Counted from the stretch's first letter, positions 37,601 to 50,072 are shown. The stretch: 64,000 bases of DNA from Scleromitrula shiraiana (GCA_028455995.1 JABELC010000001.1:663501-727500), one strand, 5' to 3'. Notes: generated from the sequence alone by a model not told the origin. Program-made: numbers and translations.

Positions 37601-39299
37601 GATTTATCTGCTTGACTCGTTGGCTGGTTGGCTAGTTGGATGATTGGACTTCTTTATAATAATTTTGATCTTGTTTTATTCTTTTCTATTCTACTCTATC
37701 TATTCTATCTATCTATCTAAACTCAAAGAAGATAGATGATTATGTGCGTGAAATATACCTAGGTACTTACCTGGACGAGCTCTGTTTATGCACTCTATAC
37801 AGGAATAATGAGAACGCGAATTAAAATGATCTATTTTTGGTAGGTTGATGTTTACATGTTTACATGTTTACAGAGATATCGATTTGTTTGTTTGGTTGTT
37901 TTGGAAAATGGTTTTATGGTGGGAGGGGGGGTGGAGGCTGGGGTTGGACAGCGAGGGGGGAGGAAGGAAGGAAGGAAGGAGGGAAGAAAGAGTAAGTGAG
38001 GAAGGAAAGGGAAATGAGAGGAATGATGGATGTGGCGGTGGAGTTGGGAGATCTGAGTGGATTAAGATTGGTTGAGGAGAGGGTGGATGGGGAGGGGAGG
38101 GTTATATTGATATTGTGTGGATATGGTGGGATGTCGTGGAAATAGGCGGAAGAATCAGATTGGTGAGAAGGGGGAGACTGGGAGGAGGGTGATAAATGGG
38201 AAGGGATTGGATTGGACCGAATTGGACTAGGTGGTAATACTTTTATGATAGAAAAGGGAAGAAAAGAATGAGAGAAGGAAAGGATGGGAACTTCTATCTC
38301 ATTTTCTTCTGTTTGGTGGTTAGTTTGTGAGAGGGGGGAGATGACAATCGCTTTATAGTTACTATCTGTGTAAGGAGTTTGGACTTTCAAGACATTTTGA
38401 TGATATGATATAATAGACAAGCACTTATTTTCGGGAATAGGAACATTTTAGTTTGATAGTAAGGTATTTTGTATTGTATTGTTCCAAAATATGGTATGAT
38501 AAAGACAACTAGCTAATTACAAATGAGCCAGTATCTTTCGTTTGGACATTACATATATCATTTATCTTACACTATTAATGAATGAATAAATGAATTTCCC
38601 CAAACATCTCCTTGAAATTGAATCAAGTTGAATTCAGTCATCAAGTCGAATTCAGTCCATCCACAACTATCAATCATCAATAAGCAGAAGATTCATAAAC
38701 TAACCATCACCACCAGAAAAAAAAGATTTTCTCATGCAAACCAATCAACTAACCCACCAACCACTCTCACTCACAACCAGTGATCAACCATGCATTCTCT
38801 CCACATCAATAAAGCAATTCTTCCCTACGACCATGTCATAAACCATCCATCAATCGATCGTCATCTTAGACACAAACACCACTCTCTCAAAAACATCTTA
38901 TCTTATCTTATCCCTCCAAGAACTTATCATTGTAGCTTGCTTTGCTCAAATGCAATAAGACTTGGCATTGCGTGCTTATTATGGTCAGTCAATCAATCAG
39001 TTCAGATTGATATGGCCATCTATATAGATAGTCGATATTGATATGATTTGATTGACCTGGAATGAATAATACACAACTCTATTTGAAAAGTTGGGTGAAG
39101 GATCGATGAGATGATCGATGAGATATATCGATATGGCCGCACAGAAGCAGCGGAGAGCTATCTGTAGATCCGGAAGGTATTATCTGATTTCGTTTTTTGT
39201 CGTCTCATGTACCTATCATTATGAATGTGAATGAGTATCCGTACCATCCAAATAATGATAAATAGACCAATAATCGAGTATATCTCGATTTTAACAGAA
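34663..39299. other. Microsatellite-dense spacer without genes
   Basis: 4.6 kb dominated by simple repeats: GGGAT near 34985-35047, TATG near 35333-35360, GATG and AAGG runs at 35.6-35.7 kb, GGAT at about 35898-35956, GAGAAAATAA and GAGAT runs at 36.0-36.2 kb, GGATAGAT at about 36640-36700, a 32-bp duplication (own entry) and GGAA at 37.9-38.0 kb. Open frames here are repeat translations. It includes the 3' flanks of both neighbouring genes. Confidence 0.6.
36811..36874. repeat. Perfect 32-bp tandem duplication, AT-rich
   Basis: Two adjacent identical 32-bp copies made of TA steps ending in TACATGTATG, followed by a longer TA run. Confidence 0.93.
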
Positions 39300-42200
39300 T
39301 CATTCGTAACCTCCCACTTGACTTGCAAACGCAGTAGAAACACTCTTTTCATCGTCATCGAAACGACGTCCACTTAACATGGAACTTGTACCAAAGACAC
39401 TACCGGCATCACCAGTTTTGTAATCTGCAATACGACCACCGGATTCGACGTATCGTTTCAAGCGGTCTGATTGACTTAGACTGGTTTGCTTTTGGTCTTT
39501 GTTCAAGCTATTGTTGAGTCCGATTCCACCGAAATTGGCTCCACCGAGACTAACTCCACCTTGACCAATTCCCTTGCCGTCTGTAACACTACTACTGGTG
39601 ATATCGGTGAGTTCACTAGCGGCAACTGATTCACCAGCAACACTTCCAGGTCCACGAGCACGTCCCTTTTGACCATTAGTTCGTCCTCGGGGATCAAGAC
39701 CGGGCCAAGCATCAAGGGAGAAATTGTTGAATTTGTTGAATTGTGCAGGGTAAGAAGCTGAAACTCCAACTCCTCCAAGAGTAGAAGAATGAATAGAGGA
39801 GACATCGTCGGCAACGTAGCTCATGATAGAACCGGTATCCGTGAAATCTTGAGGAGCTTTTCCATTGGGGCCATTTCGTCCAGTGAATGATTGTCCCATT
39901 CCCATTTGGTAACGTTGGGGACCACGATAAGTTGTCTTTGGGCGACTGAATTGCAAGAGTGAAGTTTGTAAGTTTGACAATGGACCTTCAACAAGGCAGT
40001 TTCGCTCCTTGAAATGAAGTAATAAGAAATGCCATAATGGATGCTTAGACAAGACCTTTGGATTACCAAGAATAACAAGACCATACTTGGCACGTGTCAA
40101 GGCAACGTTGAGACGTCTAGGATCACTTAAGAAACCAATACCTTGATGGTCGTTAGATCTAACGCAGGAAAGTACAATGAAATCTTTCTCTCGTCCTTGG
40201 AAAGCATCGACGGAAGCAACTTCAATTTCTTTGTAGTGCTCCTTCTTGAAAGTGCCTGCATTCTGCATGGAGCTTACAACATAACTTCGTTGGCCTTCAT
40301 ATGGAGTGATAACACCAATATCTGCAGGTTTAACGCCAGCTTTGAAGAAACGAGTAACAATTTTCTCGACATTAGATGCTTCGGTACGATTAAGATAGGA
40401 GGTACCCGATGCGGAAATTTCTTCATTTCCAAGGTTGGACCAGAACATCATTGGAGTATCTGCCACAGGCCAAGGGAAATCAACATCACGACGAAGTCTT
40501 TGTTGCATGGTAACGCCATTTTGTAAGGAACCTTCGTAAAACATATTGGATGGAAACTCGGAAAGACATGGGTGCATACGATATTGCACATTAAGTCGAA
40601 TAGGATTAAGTCCGAGGCAAACCAAACGCTCAAAGAGTGATTGATTAAGACCAGCCTTGGCAGCTTTCTTGTTCATAATGACTGGGCCCAATTGTTGATG
40701 ATCTCCAACTAGAACAACTTGCTTACATCCTAGTACTAATGGAATCATACACTCTGGTTCGGCAGATTGAGTGGATTCGTCTATGAGGACGGTTCTGAAT
40801 TTCATCTTTGCGAGTCTTGGATCGCCAGCACCAACACAAGTACAGCAGATAACATCGGCATTGCTTAATATCTCACGTTCAGCAGCTCTTGTTAAAGCCT
40901 TGAATTTCTTTTCATCTTGGCTAGACAATTCTCCGAGTTCGCTCTTCAATTGAGTAAGTTTAGCCAGTTCGTGATTGCTATCGTTCATGCGAACTTGTTC
41001 GTGTAAAGAAAGGAACCCAACAGATGACTCAACATCTTCACGAGATTTGGCAGTAAGACGCACAACTTTAAGTCCAGTACGGTGAATACGTTCACAGAGT
41101 TGATCGACAGCAACGTTAGAAGGGGCACAAACTAAAACTTGGCCACCGTTAACTTTGGCGAGATGATAAATAACCGTAGCTGATGTAACTGTCTTTCCTG
41201 TTCCTGGAGGTCCTTGAATGAGACTCAATGGCTTTTGCAAGACGCTCTTGACCGCACTAATTTGACTGCTATTGAGTTCCGGTAGGCCTGGAACGCTGAA
41301 TTTCTTAGGCATTTGAATCTTCATTGGGGCTGCAGCAACCTCATGACCAAGAAGCTTATGGAAAATGTAACCGGATACACTCATTTCGTCAACAGCGAAT
41401 GTCTTCATAGCAAATTGCATTCGATCATATGACGTTGCTTTCCAGACATAGTCAGCCGAGAAGTTATGGGTGCATTCAGTTGGTACCGACTTATCGTTAC
41501 CGACCTTTCGGAGTTCAATGGTAACTTCATCTGATTGGTTGTTGGGAATTTTAACCACATAACCGACACCCTCCCAGACAGGTCGAAGTTCACCCTTATA
41601 TTTTAAGCGCATCTCATCACCTACAGCGAGCTTTACATCACCAAGCTCAATCTTGGGCAATATAAAACTAGCCAAATGCTTGTTATTGAGACCATAATCC
41701 CATCGGATGATCAAATTATCTTCCGATTGAGCTTCTTTGAGTTTACGGTCATAATCCGCCTCGATTTTGACTAAAGGTCCAAAAACATTCTGATATTGGT
41801 ATGCATCATCGTATTTGAGGAGGACCGGGGCGGGATCGTCATCAATTCCAGCAGCTTTTTCCAAATCGGCAATTGTGGCGCTTGCGTTATCCTTCCACAT
41901 CTCTTCCAATTTTGCGATCATTGGCGGGGTAAGATGTCTAGCACGGAGTTGTTCCGCATCAGTCGGGACGGAAACCAGCCAAGTGAGAAATGTTCGGTCT
42001 TCTATCAAAGGTTGCCATCTGGATATATCCCAACTCATATCTTTTGATGATGGGGCAGAGGCGCAAGGTTGGCGACATAAGAGGACCACAACAGTATCCG
42101 ATTTAGCAGGGATGAAGCCGAGCAAGAAAACATTCTTAGTACCACAGTTATAGCATTCGAGTACTGTATCTCCAAGAGTCGACTCTGGATGTAATTGAAC

Positions 42201-42682
42201 TTCCTTGTGTCTGGCACGGACAAGGTGATTGACGATGTGTGAAGATGTAGCATTGCCTCGGGCACTACAAAACCACTTGCTACATCCTAAGCATTTAACG
42301 ACGCAACTTGGAGAATGAATTCCACAGTATCTTCATAACAAGTCAGCCCGACTCATGACATCCTGAGTTCTAGCAGAAAAACTTACGCGCAAGCGTGTGA
42401 TGGCAATTCTTTCTCATCCTCCACACCTCTAAGTCCAATTTTCATGCCATCAACTGCCATACTGACAAGGCTTTCCGTGTCATCATCTTCTCCTGCTTCT
42501 ATCTCATTATCGTCGTCGTCATTTCTTCGCCTATTGAGCCCCAAACCGCCACGGCCACCATACTGCCCATATAACAAAGTCTCATCGGGATCGATATTCG
42601 AGAGGTCGTCGGCGCCAGCGTTGATTGCAGCAGCAGAGTCGGAGATTAGGTGGTTTCCGAGATGGGTGAAAGCGCCCTCCAT
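39300..42682 (-). CDS. NAM7: UPF1/NAM7 RNA helicase of nonsense-mediated mRNA decay
   Basis: Exons on the minus strand are 42682-42387 and 42330-39300 with a 56-bp intron (GTAAGT donor, GGCTGAC branch, GAAG acceptor) giving 1108 residues, as expected for fungal UPF1. An acidic N-terminus (RRRNDDDDNEIEAGEDDD) leads into the Cys/His-rich UPF2-binding domain, which the splice completes (HACAYCGIHSPSCVVKC, CSKWFCS, LECYNCGT). The superfamily 1 helicase core follows: GPPGTGKT (about 472), CAPSNVAVD, the Walker B-type VLIDESTQSAEPE, LVGDHQQLGP, LNVQYRMHP, VASVDAFQGREKDF and RRLNVALTRAKYG. The C-terminal 250 residues are Gly/Ser-rich. It is an ATP-dependent cytoplasmic helicase that marks mRNAs with premature stops for decay. 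Its start codon faces that of IMP4. Confidence 0.97.
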
Positions 42683-43243
42683 ACTCTTAATGTGGTAAAT
42701 TCCACCTACTATACAGACTCCTAATGTCAGAAACAATGGTTAAAAAGACAAATATCAAATAAAGATACAGTTTGGCAACGTGTGGAAGTGCCTTCTTGAG
42801 AATTATTCACACTCACAGCTGGTTGTACGAATTTCTTATATTCGAAAGCAGCCTTTTGTGGCGCAAACCTTGAAAGGTGGACAGGGTATTTTCTTGAAGA
42901 ATGCGCTGAAGCTCTCAAGTCATTATCAGAACATTGGTAACAACTCTCAAGCTTTTTGTACAAATGCGAGTTATTAATTCTTGTACAATACAAAAATTAT
43001 TCACTTTTTTTACCTGGGCGATTTCTTGGTGGAGTAATAGCATTTGGTGAGTTAAGTAATAAGTTCAGTTGGATTGTGGGATTTCAATTCGATAACAACC
43101 GCGATTATTTTAGCGTCTATCGATAAACCTCTAATCTATAATCTTTTTTTTTTCTTTCTCAGTTATTGGAGCTTTTTCTTAATCACAAAAAGATATATAT
43201 CTGCGACTCCTCTCAACTTCCATCAAAAACTCAAATACTAAAT
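42683..43243. promoter_or_regulatory. Divergent promoter shared by UPF1 (-) and IMP4 (+)
   Basis: The two ATGs are 561 bp apart with nothing else between. The region contains the palindrome TATCGATA near 43118-43125 and T/C-rich tracts near 43143-43160 on the IMP4 side. A short open frame on the minus strand here is not supported as coding. Confidence 0.5.
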
Positions 43244-44236
43244 ATGATTGTAAGTTTATACCTTCCATTTTCTATTTGCTATTTTGTTAATCAAATAAGT
43301 TATCTCATCTATTTATCATTCATCATACTAATGTTCAATTTATAGCGCAAACAAGCTAGACAGCGACGAGATTATCTCTATAGAAGAGCTTTAACACTTC
43401 GAGATGCTGAGATCAGTGAAAAACGTGCCAAACTTCGAGCTTCGTTAGCATCAGGAAAACCTTTGGATCCATCGATTGCGAACGACAAAAAACTACGAGA
43501 GGATTATAAATATGATGAATCACGACCAGATTTGACGGCAAATGAAGAGTTAGACTTGGATGATGAATATGCTCAATTGTCTGGGATCGTTGACCCTCGA
43601 GTTCTTGTTACAACATCAAGAGATCCCTCTTCAAGACTTGCTGCCTTTGCAAAAGAGATTAGGTTGTTATTGCCGACCTCAATTCGCCTCAATCGTGGAA
43701 ACCTTATCCTTCCCAACTTAATCACGTCTGCGCAAGCATCTGGACTTTCTGATATTATCCTCTTACATGAACATCGTGGCACACCCACAGCTTTAACCTT
43801 ATCGCACTTTCCGCATGGTCCAACGATATCATTCTCTCTCCATAATGTTGTTTTGCGCCATGATATACCAAACAGCTCCCGTGGTACTGTCAGCGAATCT
43901 TATCCTCACTTGATCTTCGAAGGATTCACTTCAAGATTAGGTCTTCGAATCGTCAAAATCTTAAAGCATATCTTTCCTCCAAGGGAAGCAATTACGAATA
44001 AGACAAAGATGGGAAGCCGGGTCGTGACCTTCAAGAATATCGAAGATAGCATTGAAGTTCGCCATCACGTGTTCGTAAAGACAGGATATCAAAGTGTGGA
44101 ACTCGCTGAGGTTGGCCCCCGAATGACGATGAGATGTTTTGAGATAAGAGGGGGAACGTTGGAGAACAAAGATGGCGATGTTGAATGGAGGATGAACCAG
44201 TATACGAGAACATCGAAGAAGAAGGACTACTTGTGA
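43244..44236 (+). CDS. IMP4: IMP4, U3 snoRNP Brix-domain protein
   Basis: Exons 43244-43249 and 43346-44236 give 298 residues. The first coding exon is only six nucleotides (Met-Ile), joined by a 96-bp intron (GTAAGT donor, TACTAAT branch, TATAG acceptor) to RKQARQRRDYLYRRAL, the conserved IMP4 start. The IMP4 signature segments are all present: DDEYAQLSGIVDPRVLVTTS, FAKEIRLLLPTSIRLNRGN, LLHEHRGTPTALTLSHFPHG, SFSLHNVVLRHDI, LIFEGFTSRLG, ELAEVGPRMTMRCFEIRGGT and the C-terminal KKKDYL. With IMP3 and MPP10 it helps U3 snoRNA pair with pre-rRNA during 18S maturation in the nucleolus. Its transcript must start in the interval facing UPF1. Confidence 0.97.
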
Positions 44237-45030
44237 AAGTGTCAAATTTAATTATCTGCTTATTTAGCGAGGAGTTGGGGTTACGTACCTTGCGGTTCAA
44301 AAGAATAGAAATTGGGCTTCACCATCGATTTGTCTACGGAAAATTGTGATCCACCTGAATATATCCTCCGATAGCATAGGGAGAAGCCATATGGTCGCTA
44401 CAACTCTACCTACCTCTTCTATCAGCATTCGAAGGACTGATAATGTATCAAAGAGGGGCGCCTGATGCATTATGATGTTTTTGTGATTCAGGAATGCAAT
44501 GATTGTTAGGCCCAACCTCAGCCTTCATCTCAACTTACCTTATCCATTGAATTTCTTTGTTTATCGCTAATAAAGGAAATCTGCAAACAACAAAAGCGTG
44601 GCCTAACAACATATTCTCATTCACAATGGCATTGTTTGTTTGAAATAATACGTTTTTGAACACTTTTCACTAGATGCGAATAGTCAAAAATTCTAATCTT
44701 ACGTTTTTCTTTTCAAGGCGAAGAAAATCCCTATGGCTATCTTTTTTGTATCCTCGTTCATCTCTATACTTCCTTGGAGATAGCTAAATGGGTTGAGAGG
44801 ATACATGTGATTATCAGGCAATGGATATGACCACTCGGGACCGGAATGTCCGCTTAATCTAGTTTCTTGGCATTCACACCGAACGAGTTATCCTTGTCCA
44901 AAATTTCGATATTTGGGTGGAGCATACAGTGGTTTCTTTTATACCAAATGTTTTCTTTGAACCCCTTCACGTTTGTTAGTTCTATGAATTTCTAGCTTGC
45001 ATGTCAAATTCTGGTGCTATGCGGCGCGAG

Positions 45031-45200
45031 TTAGTCAACGGAAATACCGCGTACAATTTGGTCGAAAGTTTCATCCATCTGCTCACTGGTCATGTCGCTC
45101 ACGTTCTGACGGAGAATCCTTCCGGACTTAAAAGAGATTTCAACCAAGTGGCACAGTATTGCCCATAGTTCTCGGAAACGTGCCGGAGCTACAGGGGAAA
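45031..45200 (-). pseudogene. Possible C-terminal coding remnant, unknown family
   Basis: A minus-strand frame ending at TAA 45031-45033 reads RFRELWAILCHLVEISFKSG, then RILRQNVSDMTSEQMDETFD, with amphipathic helix-like text. Upstream in the same frame, up to about 45300, coding-like text continues across stops of the TAA and TGA kind that could come from CAA and CGA. No family recognised; low confidence. Confidence 0.25.
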
Positions 45201-46077
45201 CATTAGATCTCCTTGTTCAATTGCGGAAGTTTCGGATCACGGAACTACAGATTTCCAAAATTTTCTTCCATGCAGCTTACGAGCCAAGAGTATCACAAGA
45301 TACTAGGCTTATAATTCGTCTCTTTAACATACCAGCATGCTTCATTCCATGTATCTTGGCCTATTGATATTCTAGGTAGGGGATCCTACAAGCTCGTATG
45401 TAGGTTTGTTCATATTATGCATTCTCTTACGGGAAAGATCAGGATCGAAATTGTCAAAATAATGAAGTTCAACATGTTTGGTAGTCACTGCTTATATGTG
45501 TATTCAGGGATTGTGATGAGATGCGTGAATGTTGGAAGCCCTAATCGGATCTTATCTTGTTCCTTGCATACATGTGAGAACAGGGTTTATTTTCCTCTCC
45601 CTTTCAGCCACTCCTACGCCTTTCCCGTCTCTTGGTACACTGCAACGGTTTTATTATTACTGTACTCGTCATGATTGTACGATTGCATTGCAATACTCAT
45701 CTCTGTTGTCAAATCCGTTAATAAAGATTTTGCAGAATACGAAAACAAGTAGCATACAAGTAGTATGGTGCTGTACAGAACTAGCTATTCTTCTAGGAAT
45801 TATACCTCCACAAGTAGATGGATGAGGGGCGACGGGAATTTTTAACTACTACGATCCACTGAGTTTGAATGTTAGATGGAGAATTCTTCCGTGCAGCAAT
45901 CTAATCTTGAACTCTGAATGTACGCCCGAGAAGTATCCACACTATTGCATCATGTTCTACCGTTCAACTGAACCAGATCGTGTTTACCGCGTCGCTGTTC
46001 GTTCCACCTTTGCAATAGAGCTGATAAGCTTAATGAAAAGTTTCAATTAGTGTCGGATATGCGTTGTATCTATCAAA

Positions 46078-46560
46078 TCACCGGTGCACAAGGTTGGCAT
46101 CTTTAAAGAATTCCCCCAGTTTAGAGATAACAAACAATCCGAAGGTCTCGGAGGTTTCGGGGCCTTCGGTACTTAGACGGTTTCTTTCCCCATGCTCGAT
46201 TATCCAAAGGATTTTTTCTTCTTTTAAATGGTCGTTGTCAATTTTGAGGTTGTTCTCCGTTATATTGTTTCTGTTTGTGGGGAAGAGTCGTCGTAAGCTA
46301 TGTATGATCCTACCCTTGTACATCTTACCGAACCGAGTGAGCTTACCTCTTTGGTTTCGTCAACCCATCACGCCCATCAAGGCACAGACGATCTGGATAT
46401 CTGCGTTTATCCTTTTCTTAGATCCAATTACCAATCTATCAAGCTTTCTCGCCGCTACCCGTCATTTTGTGATCTCCAACTGAATTCTGCTCAAATCTAG
46501 GGATCATCGTATGATATTTCCATCTATGTATTTTAGGGGACTAATCCAGGATCAAAGCTT
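46078..46560 (-). pseudogene. Coding remnant with TGA-only nonsense codons (RIP-like decay)
   Basis: One minus-strand frame remains coding-like for about 160 codons, with segments KYIDGNIIR, SLDLSRIQLEITK, RVAARKLDRLVIGSKKRINA, RNQRGKLTRFGKMYKGRIIH, LKEEKILWIIEHGERNRLST and ETSETFGLFVISKLGEFFKD, ending at TGA 46078-46080. It is broken by four in-frame stops between 46330 and 46560, all TGA. Several sit in basic contexts where an original CGA Arg codon would fit. The left part, from 46323 down to 46078, is fully open. Family unknown. Confidence 0.4.
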
Positions 46561-47636
46561 AAATTCAATTATGGATTTGGTCGTCAAAGCTCAAAAGTTA
46601 AAACAAACAGCATCTAAAATATGCTCTGGCATAGATTTTATTGCATTTAATATTGGAGTTTAAACCAATGACCTTACAAGGTAAATATGAGGATATGATA
46701 TGCAGAAATTGCAGAAATCGACGGATAGGGGTCATAGGATGTATACATCCTTTGTGGGGCAACAGTGTCTATGTAGGTATCTTTCAACATTCAAAAAATA
46801 AAAATAACATTTCTCGATATTTACAACTGTTTTCAAACATATCATGCAGCCCAATGGAGAAGAAGCAACTGTTGCAAGCATAAGGAAAGCTAGCTTCAAG
46901 CCCTCTTAAAAACCACGAGATCTTGGGCGCCAATGTCACTTCAACCCTTAGGCACTTTTCCATACTTTTACCATTTCGTGCACCTATTTTTACGATTTTA
47001 CGTACCTGTCAAATGTTACCATAACATTCTTTATCCCATGGCTTACTCTAGCGAACGTGGGCTCATATGTGTTATAAGCTGATTTCCAAACAAAATACTA
47101 CCTTAACGATATCCAACATAACAAATCTGATAATTGTTCTTACCACCGATAATCCGTTCCCCAGTCTGATATTGCGAACCTTATCAAAAGGGGGGACTGG
47201 TGAGTCAGTAAACGTCGTAGCTTATGTCAGTCTGATAGCTTCTCAAGTGTGCTTGCTCCCTGGACTGATACTATTGATTTTGGTCCCAGCAGCGCTAGAC
47301 GGATGCTGACAGGTGACTTCCCATATGCAATTTCATCTACTCCAAGATGGATCTCGAGATAGTACGTTAGCGTTCGTCTTTCCCAATTCGTGGGTGCTAA
47401 GACTCTGAGTATTGGAACTAATATCTCTTCTTCATAGTTATATGACAGAAATGGAAACCAAAAAGTACGTATACTTCATATGCAATGCAACATGATGGGC
47501 GCCAATGCATCCTAAAGATATCGAGAACATATCGAAAAGTTCACAGATGTGATGGTCGGCGTGCATGCATTCATCAGGAGATGGATAGTAACGCCGAGAT
47601 GATCTGATAGATGAGGATATGGTGACAAGAATCCTC

Positions 47637-47644
47637 TATATAAA
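47637..47644 (+). promoter_or_regulatory. TATA box of the laccase gene
   Basis: TATATAAA located 83 bp upstream of the laccase ATG, on the same strand, in the usual place for a regulated fungal gene with a short 5' UTR. Confidence 0.6.
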
Positions 47645-47726
47645 GCCAAGAGTATCACCAAGACAAGTACTCTTCACTCCTCCAGCAATTCAACTCCTTG
47701 ACAATCACTTCAATCTTGGATACATC

Positions 47727-50072
47727 ATGAAGTCCGCAGTCTTTACTGCCTTGGTGGCATTCTTCGCCCAGTCCTCAGCCTCCATAATTCCATCCATTCG
47801 CTCTCCTGTCACTCCATCTCTCAAACCTCGTCAAAGCACTTCGGCTTCATGTGCCAATACCGCTACCTCTCGAAACTGCTGGGGTGATTACTCCATTGAT
47901 ACGAATTGGTATGATGTTACTCCTACCAATGGAGTTACTAGAGGTATTTCCTATTTGCTTATGATCTATGCTCGTTGGTATCTGGCACTAATGGGTTCAT
48001 AGAATATTGGCTCTCGGTTGAGAATTCAACGGTTAATTTGGATGGGTATGAGCGTCATGCTTTGACTTTCAATGGCACTATTCCTGGTCCGGCTATTGTT
48101 GCTGATTGGGGTGATAATCTTATTATTCGTACGTCTACGTCTCTCGCTTTTCAAAATATTGCAACCAGCATGTGTTGTTGATAGATGATGTTGTCCTGAA
48201 TTGCGATATCGGAAGTAGACAATTAAAAAAGTCCGTGCTTTCATTCAAGGATGAAATCTATATTCTGAATGTCAGCATTGAACTCGATCACTGCAGACGC
48301 TCATCTCATACTCACTCTGAAGCTTTCTACTCTACTGCTAAAGTGCTGTATCTCTATTATGCATTCGCTAACTGTTTAATCTAGATGTCACCAACAACCT
48401 TCAGAATAATGGAACCTCTATTGTGAGTAGACTTTGATATTCCATTATCCAAATTTCCATGCTTCAACTTTCTCATGGAATCATGTAATGACAATAGCTA
48501 ACCATTACATCTAGCACTGGCATGGTATCCGTCAACTTGGTAGTTTGGAATACGATGGTGTACCCGGTGTAACCCAAGTAAGTTCCATATATGTATTCTA
48601 TTCCATTCAAGATGTCCCCTATCTAACACCATCCATAGTGTCCCATCGCCCCCGGCGATTCCCTAACCTACAAATTCCAAGCCACCCAGTATGGAACCAC
48701 TTGGTACCACTCCCACTTCTCCCTCCAATACGGAGATGGATTATTCGGACCCCTCGTGATTAACGGTCCCACAACCGCCAACTACGACGAAGACGTCGGA
48801 ACCATCTTCCTCCAAGACTGGGGCCACAAATCCGCCTTCGAACTCTGGGACTCGGCAAAACTAGGTACACCACCCACACTCCAAAGCAACCTCATCAACG
48901 GCCAAAACATCTTCAACTGCACAGGCAGCACCGACCCCAACTGTGTCGGCGGCGGCAAGAAATTCGAACTCACGTTCGTCTCTGGTACTAAATACCTCCT
49001 TCGCTTGGTCAACGCAGCTGTAGATGGTCACTTTGAATTCGCTATTGATAACCATACACTTACGGTGATCGCTAACGATCTCGTACCTATCGTCCCCTAT
49101 GAAACAAACACGCTCCTCATCGCTATGGGCCAACGCTACGACGTCATCGTTGAAGCAAATGCCACACCGGCCGACTACTGGCTCCGAGGAAATTGGGGCA
49201 CCGCGTGCTCTACCAACGGCATGGCGGCCAACATGACGGGAATAGTTCGCTACCACTCCAATAGTACCGCGGATCCAACTAGTACTTCAGCAACTGTTCG
49301 CGGCACCTGCGCCGACGAACCGGTGGCGAGTTTGGTGCCGCATTTGAGCTTGGATGTGGGGACTTATTCGATCTATGAGGAGTCGCTTGGTTTTGCGTTT
49401 ACGAATTACTCCACGTGGACGATTAATAGCAGTAGTTTGTTGTTGGATTGGTCGAATCCGACTACGCTGATGATTTTTAATAATAAGAGTATTTTTCCGA
49501 CGGATTATAATGTTGTGGCTTTAGAGCCGGATGCGGCGAATGATAAGTGGGTTGTTTATGTTATTGAGGATAGTAGTGGGATTGGGTAAGTTTAGATATC
49601 TTTCCTTTTACATCTTCTCCCCTCGCCCCGTTTCTTTGCCCTCAAATGTCTTTGCTTCATCTATACCAATCTTACCCCCCTAAATCCATCAACTAACCAC
49701 CCCACCAGACTCAACCACCCCATCCACCTCCACGGCCACGACTTCTTCGTCCTCGCCCAGGAAACCGCCGTCTTCTCCCCCAGCACCTCCCCCGGCACAT
49801 TCAACCTCTCGAACCCTCCCCGCCGCGACGTCGCCACCCTCCCCGTAAACGGCTACCTCGCCATCGCCTTCAAGTTCGATAATCCCGGCTCCTGGCTCCT
49901 GCATTGCCATATCGCATGGCATGCTTCTGAGGGTCTCGCCATGCAGTTTGTAGAGAGCCAGAGCAAGATAGCCGTTGGGATGAGCGATACGGAGGTTTTT
50001 AAGGGGACGTGTAATAAATGGAATGCGTATGTGCCGGTGGAGAAGTGGCCGGAGAATGATTCGGGGATTTAG
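47727..50072 (+). CDS. Secreted ascomycete laccase (multicopper oxidase)
   Basis: Six exons, 47727-47943, 48003-48128, 48385-48422, 48515-48577, 48639-49585 and 49709-50072, give 584 residues. A signal peptide (KSAVFTALVAFFAQSSAS) and a short pro-region precede the mature part. All copper motifs are present: HWHG at about 128, WYHSHFSLQYGDGLFGP at about 169, HPIHLHGHDF at about 467 and HCHIAWHASEGLAMQF at about 528, with Leu ten residues after the T1 Cys as in many ascomycete laccases. The protein ends in DSGI, the conserved C-terminal plug of ascomycete laccases. Several N-glycosylation sequons are visible. It would oxidise phenols outside the cell with reduction of oxygen to water. Intron 2 (48129-48384, 256 bp) is much longer than the others; its exon junction (IIH|VTNNLQNNG) is strongly supported. 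The gene number or paralogue name cannot be given. Confidence 0.93.

Larger units (their letters stand above)
44237..47726. other. Decayed spacer between IMP4 and laccase
   Basis: No intact gene. It holds two coding remnants on the minus strand (own entries) and, in the last kilobase, the promoter of the laccase. Base composition is more balanced than in the microsatellite spacers, which suggests former coding DNA. Open frames at 44297-44515 (-) and 46064-46500 (+) are not supported as genes. Confidence 0.45.

Noticed and set aside
37914..38420. 168-residue minus ORF rich in Ser and Pro
   Set aside because: Arises from GGAA/GGGA purine-rich DNA; no domain, no splice support, no neighbouring exon.
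44297..44515. 72-residue minus ORF downstream of IMP4
   Set aside because: No recognisable family, in the expected 3' flank of IMP4, and not extended by splicing.
46064..46483. 139-residue plus ORF
   Set aside because: The opposite strand carries more protein-like text with a consistent TGA-lesion pattern; the plus frame looks like its shadow.
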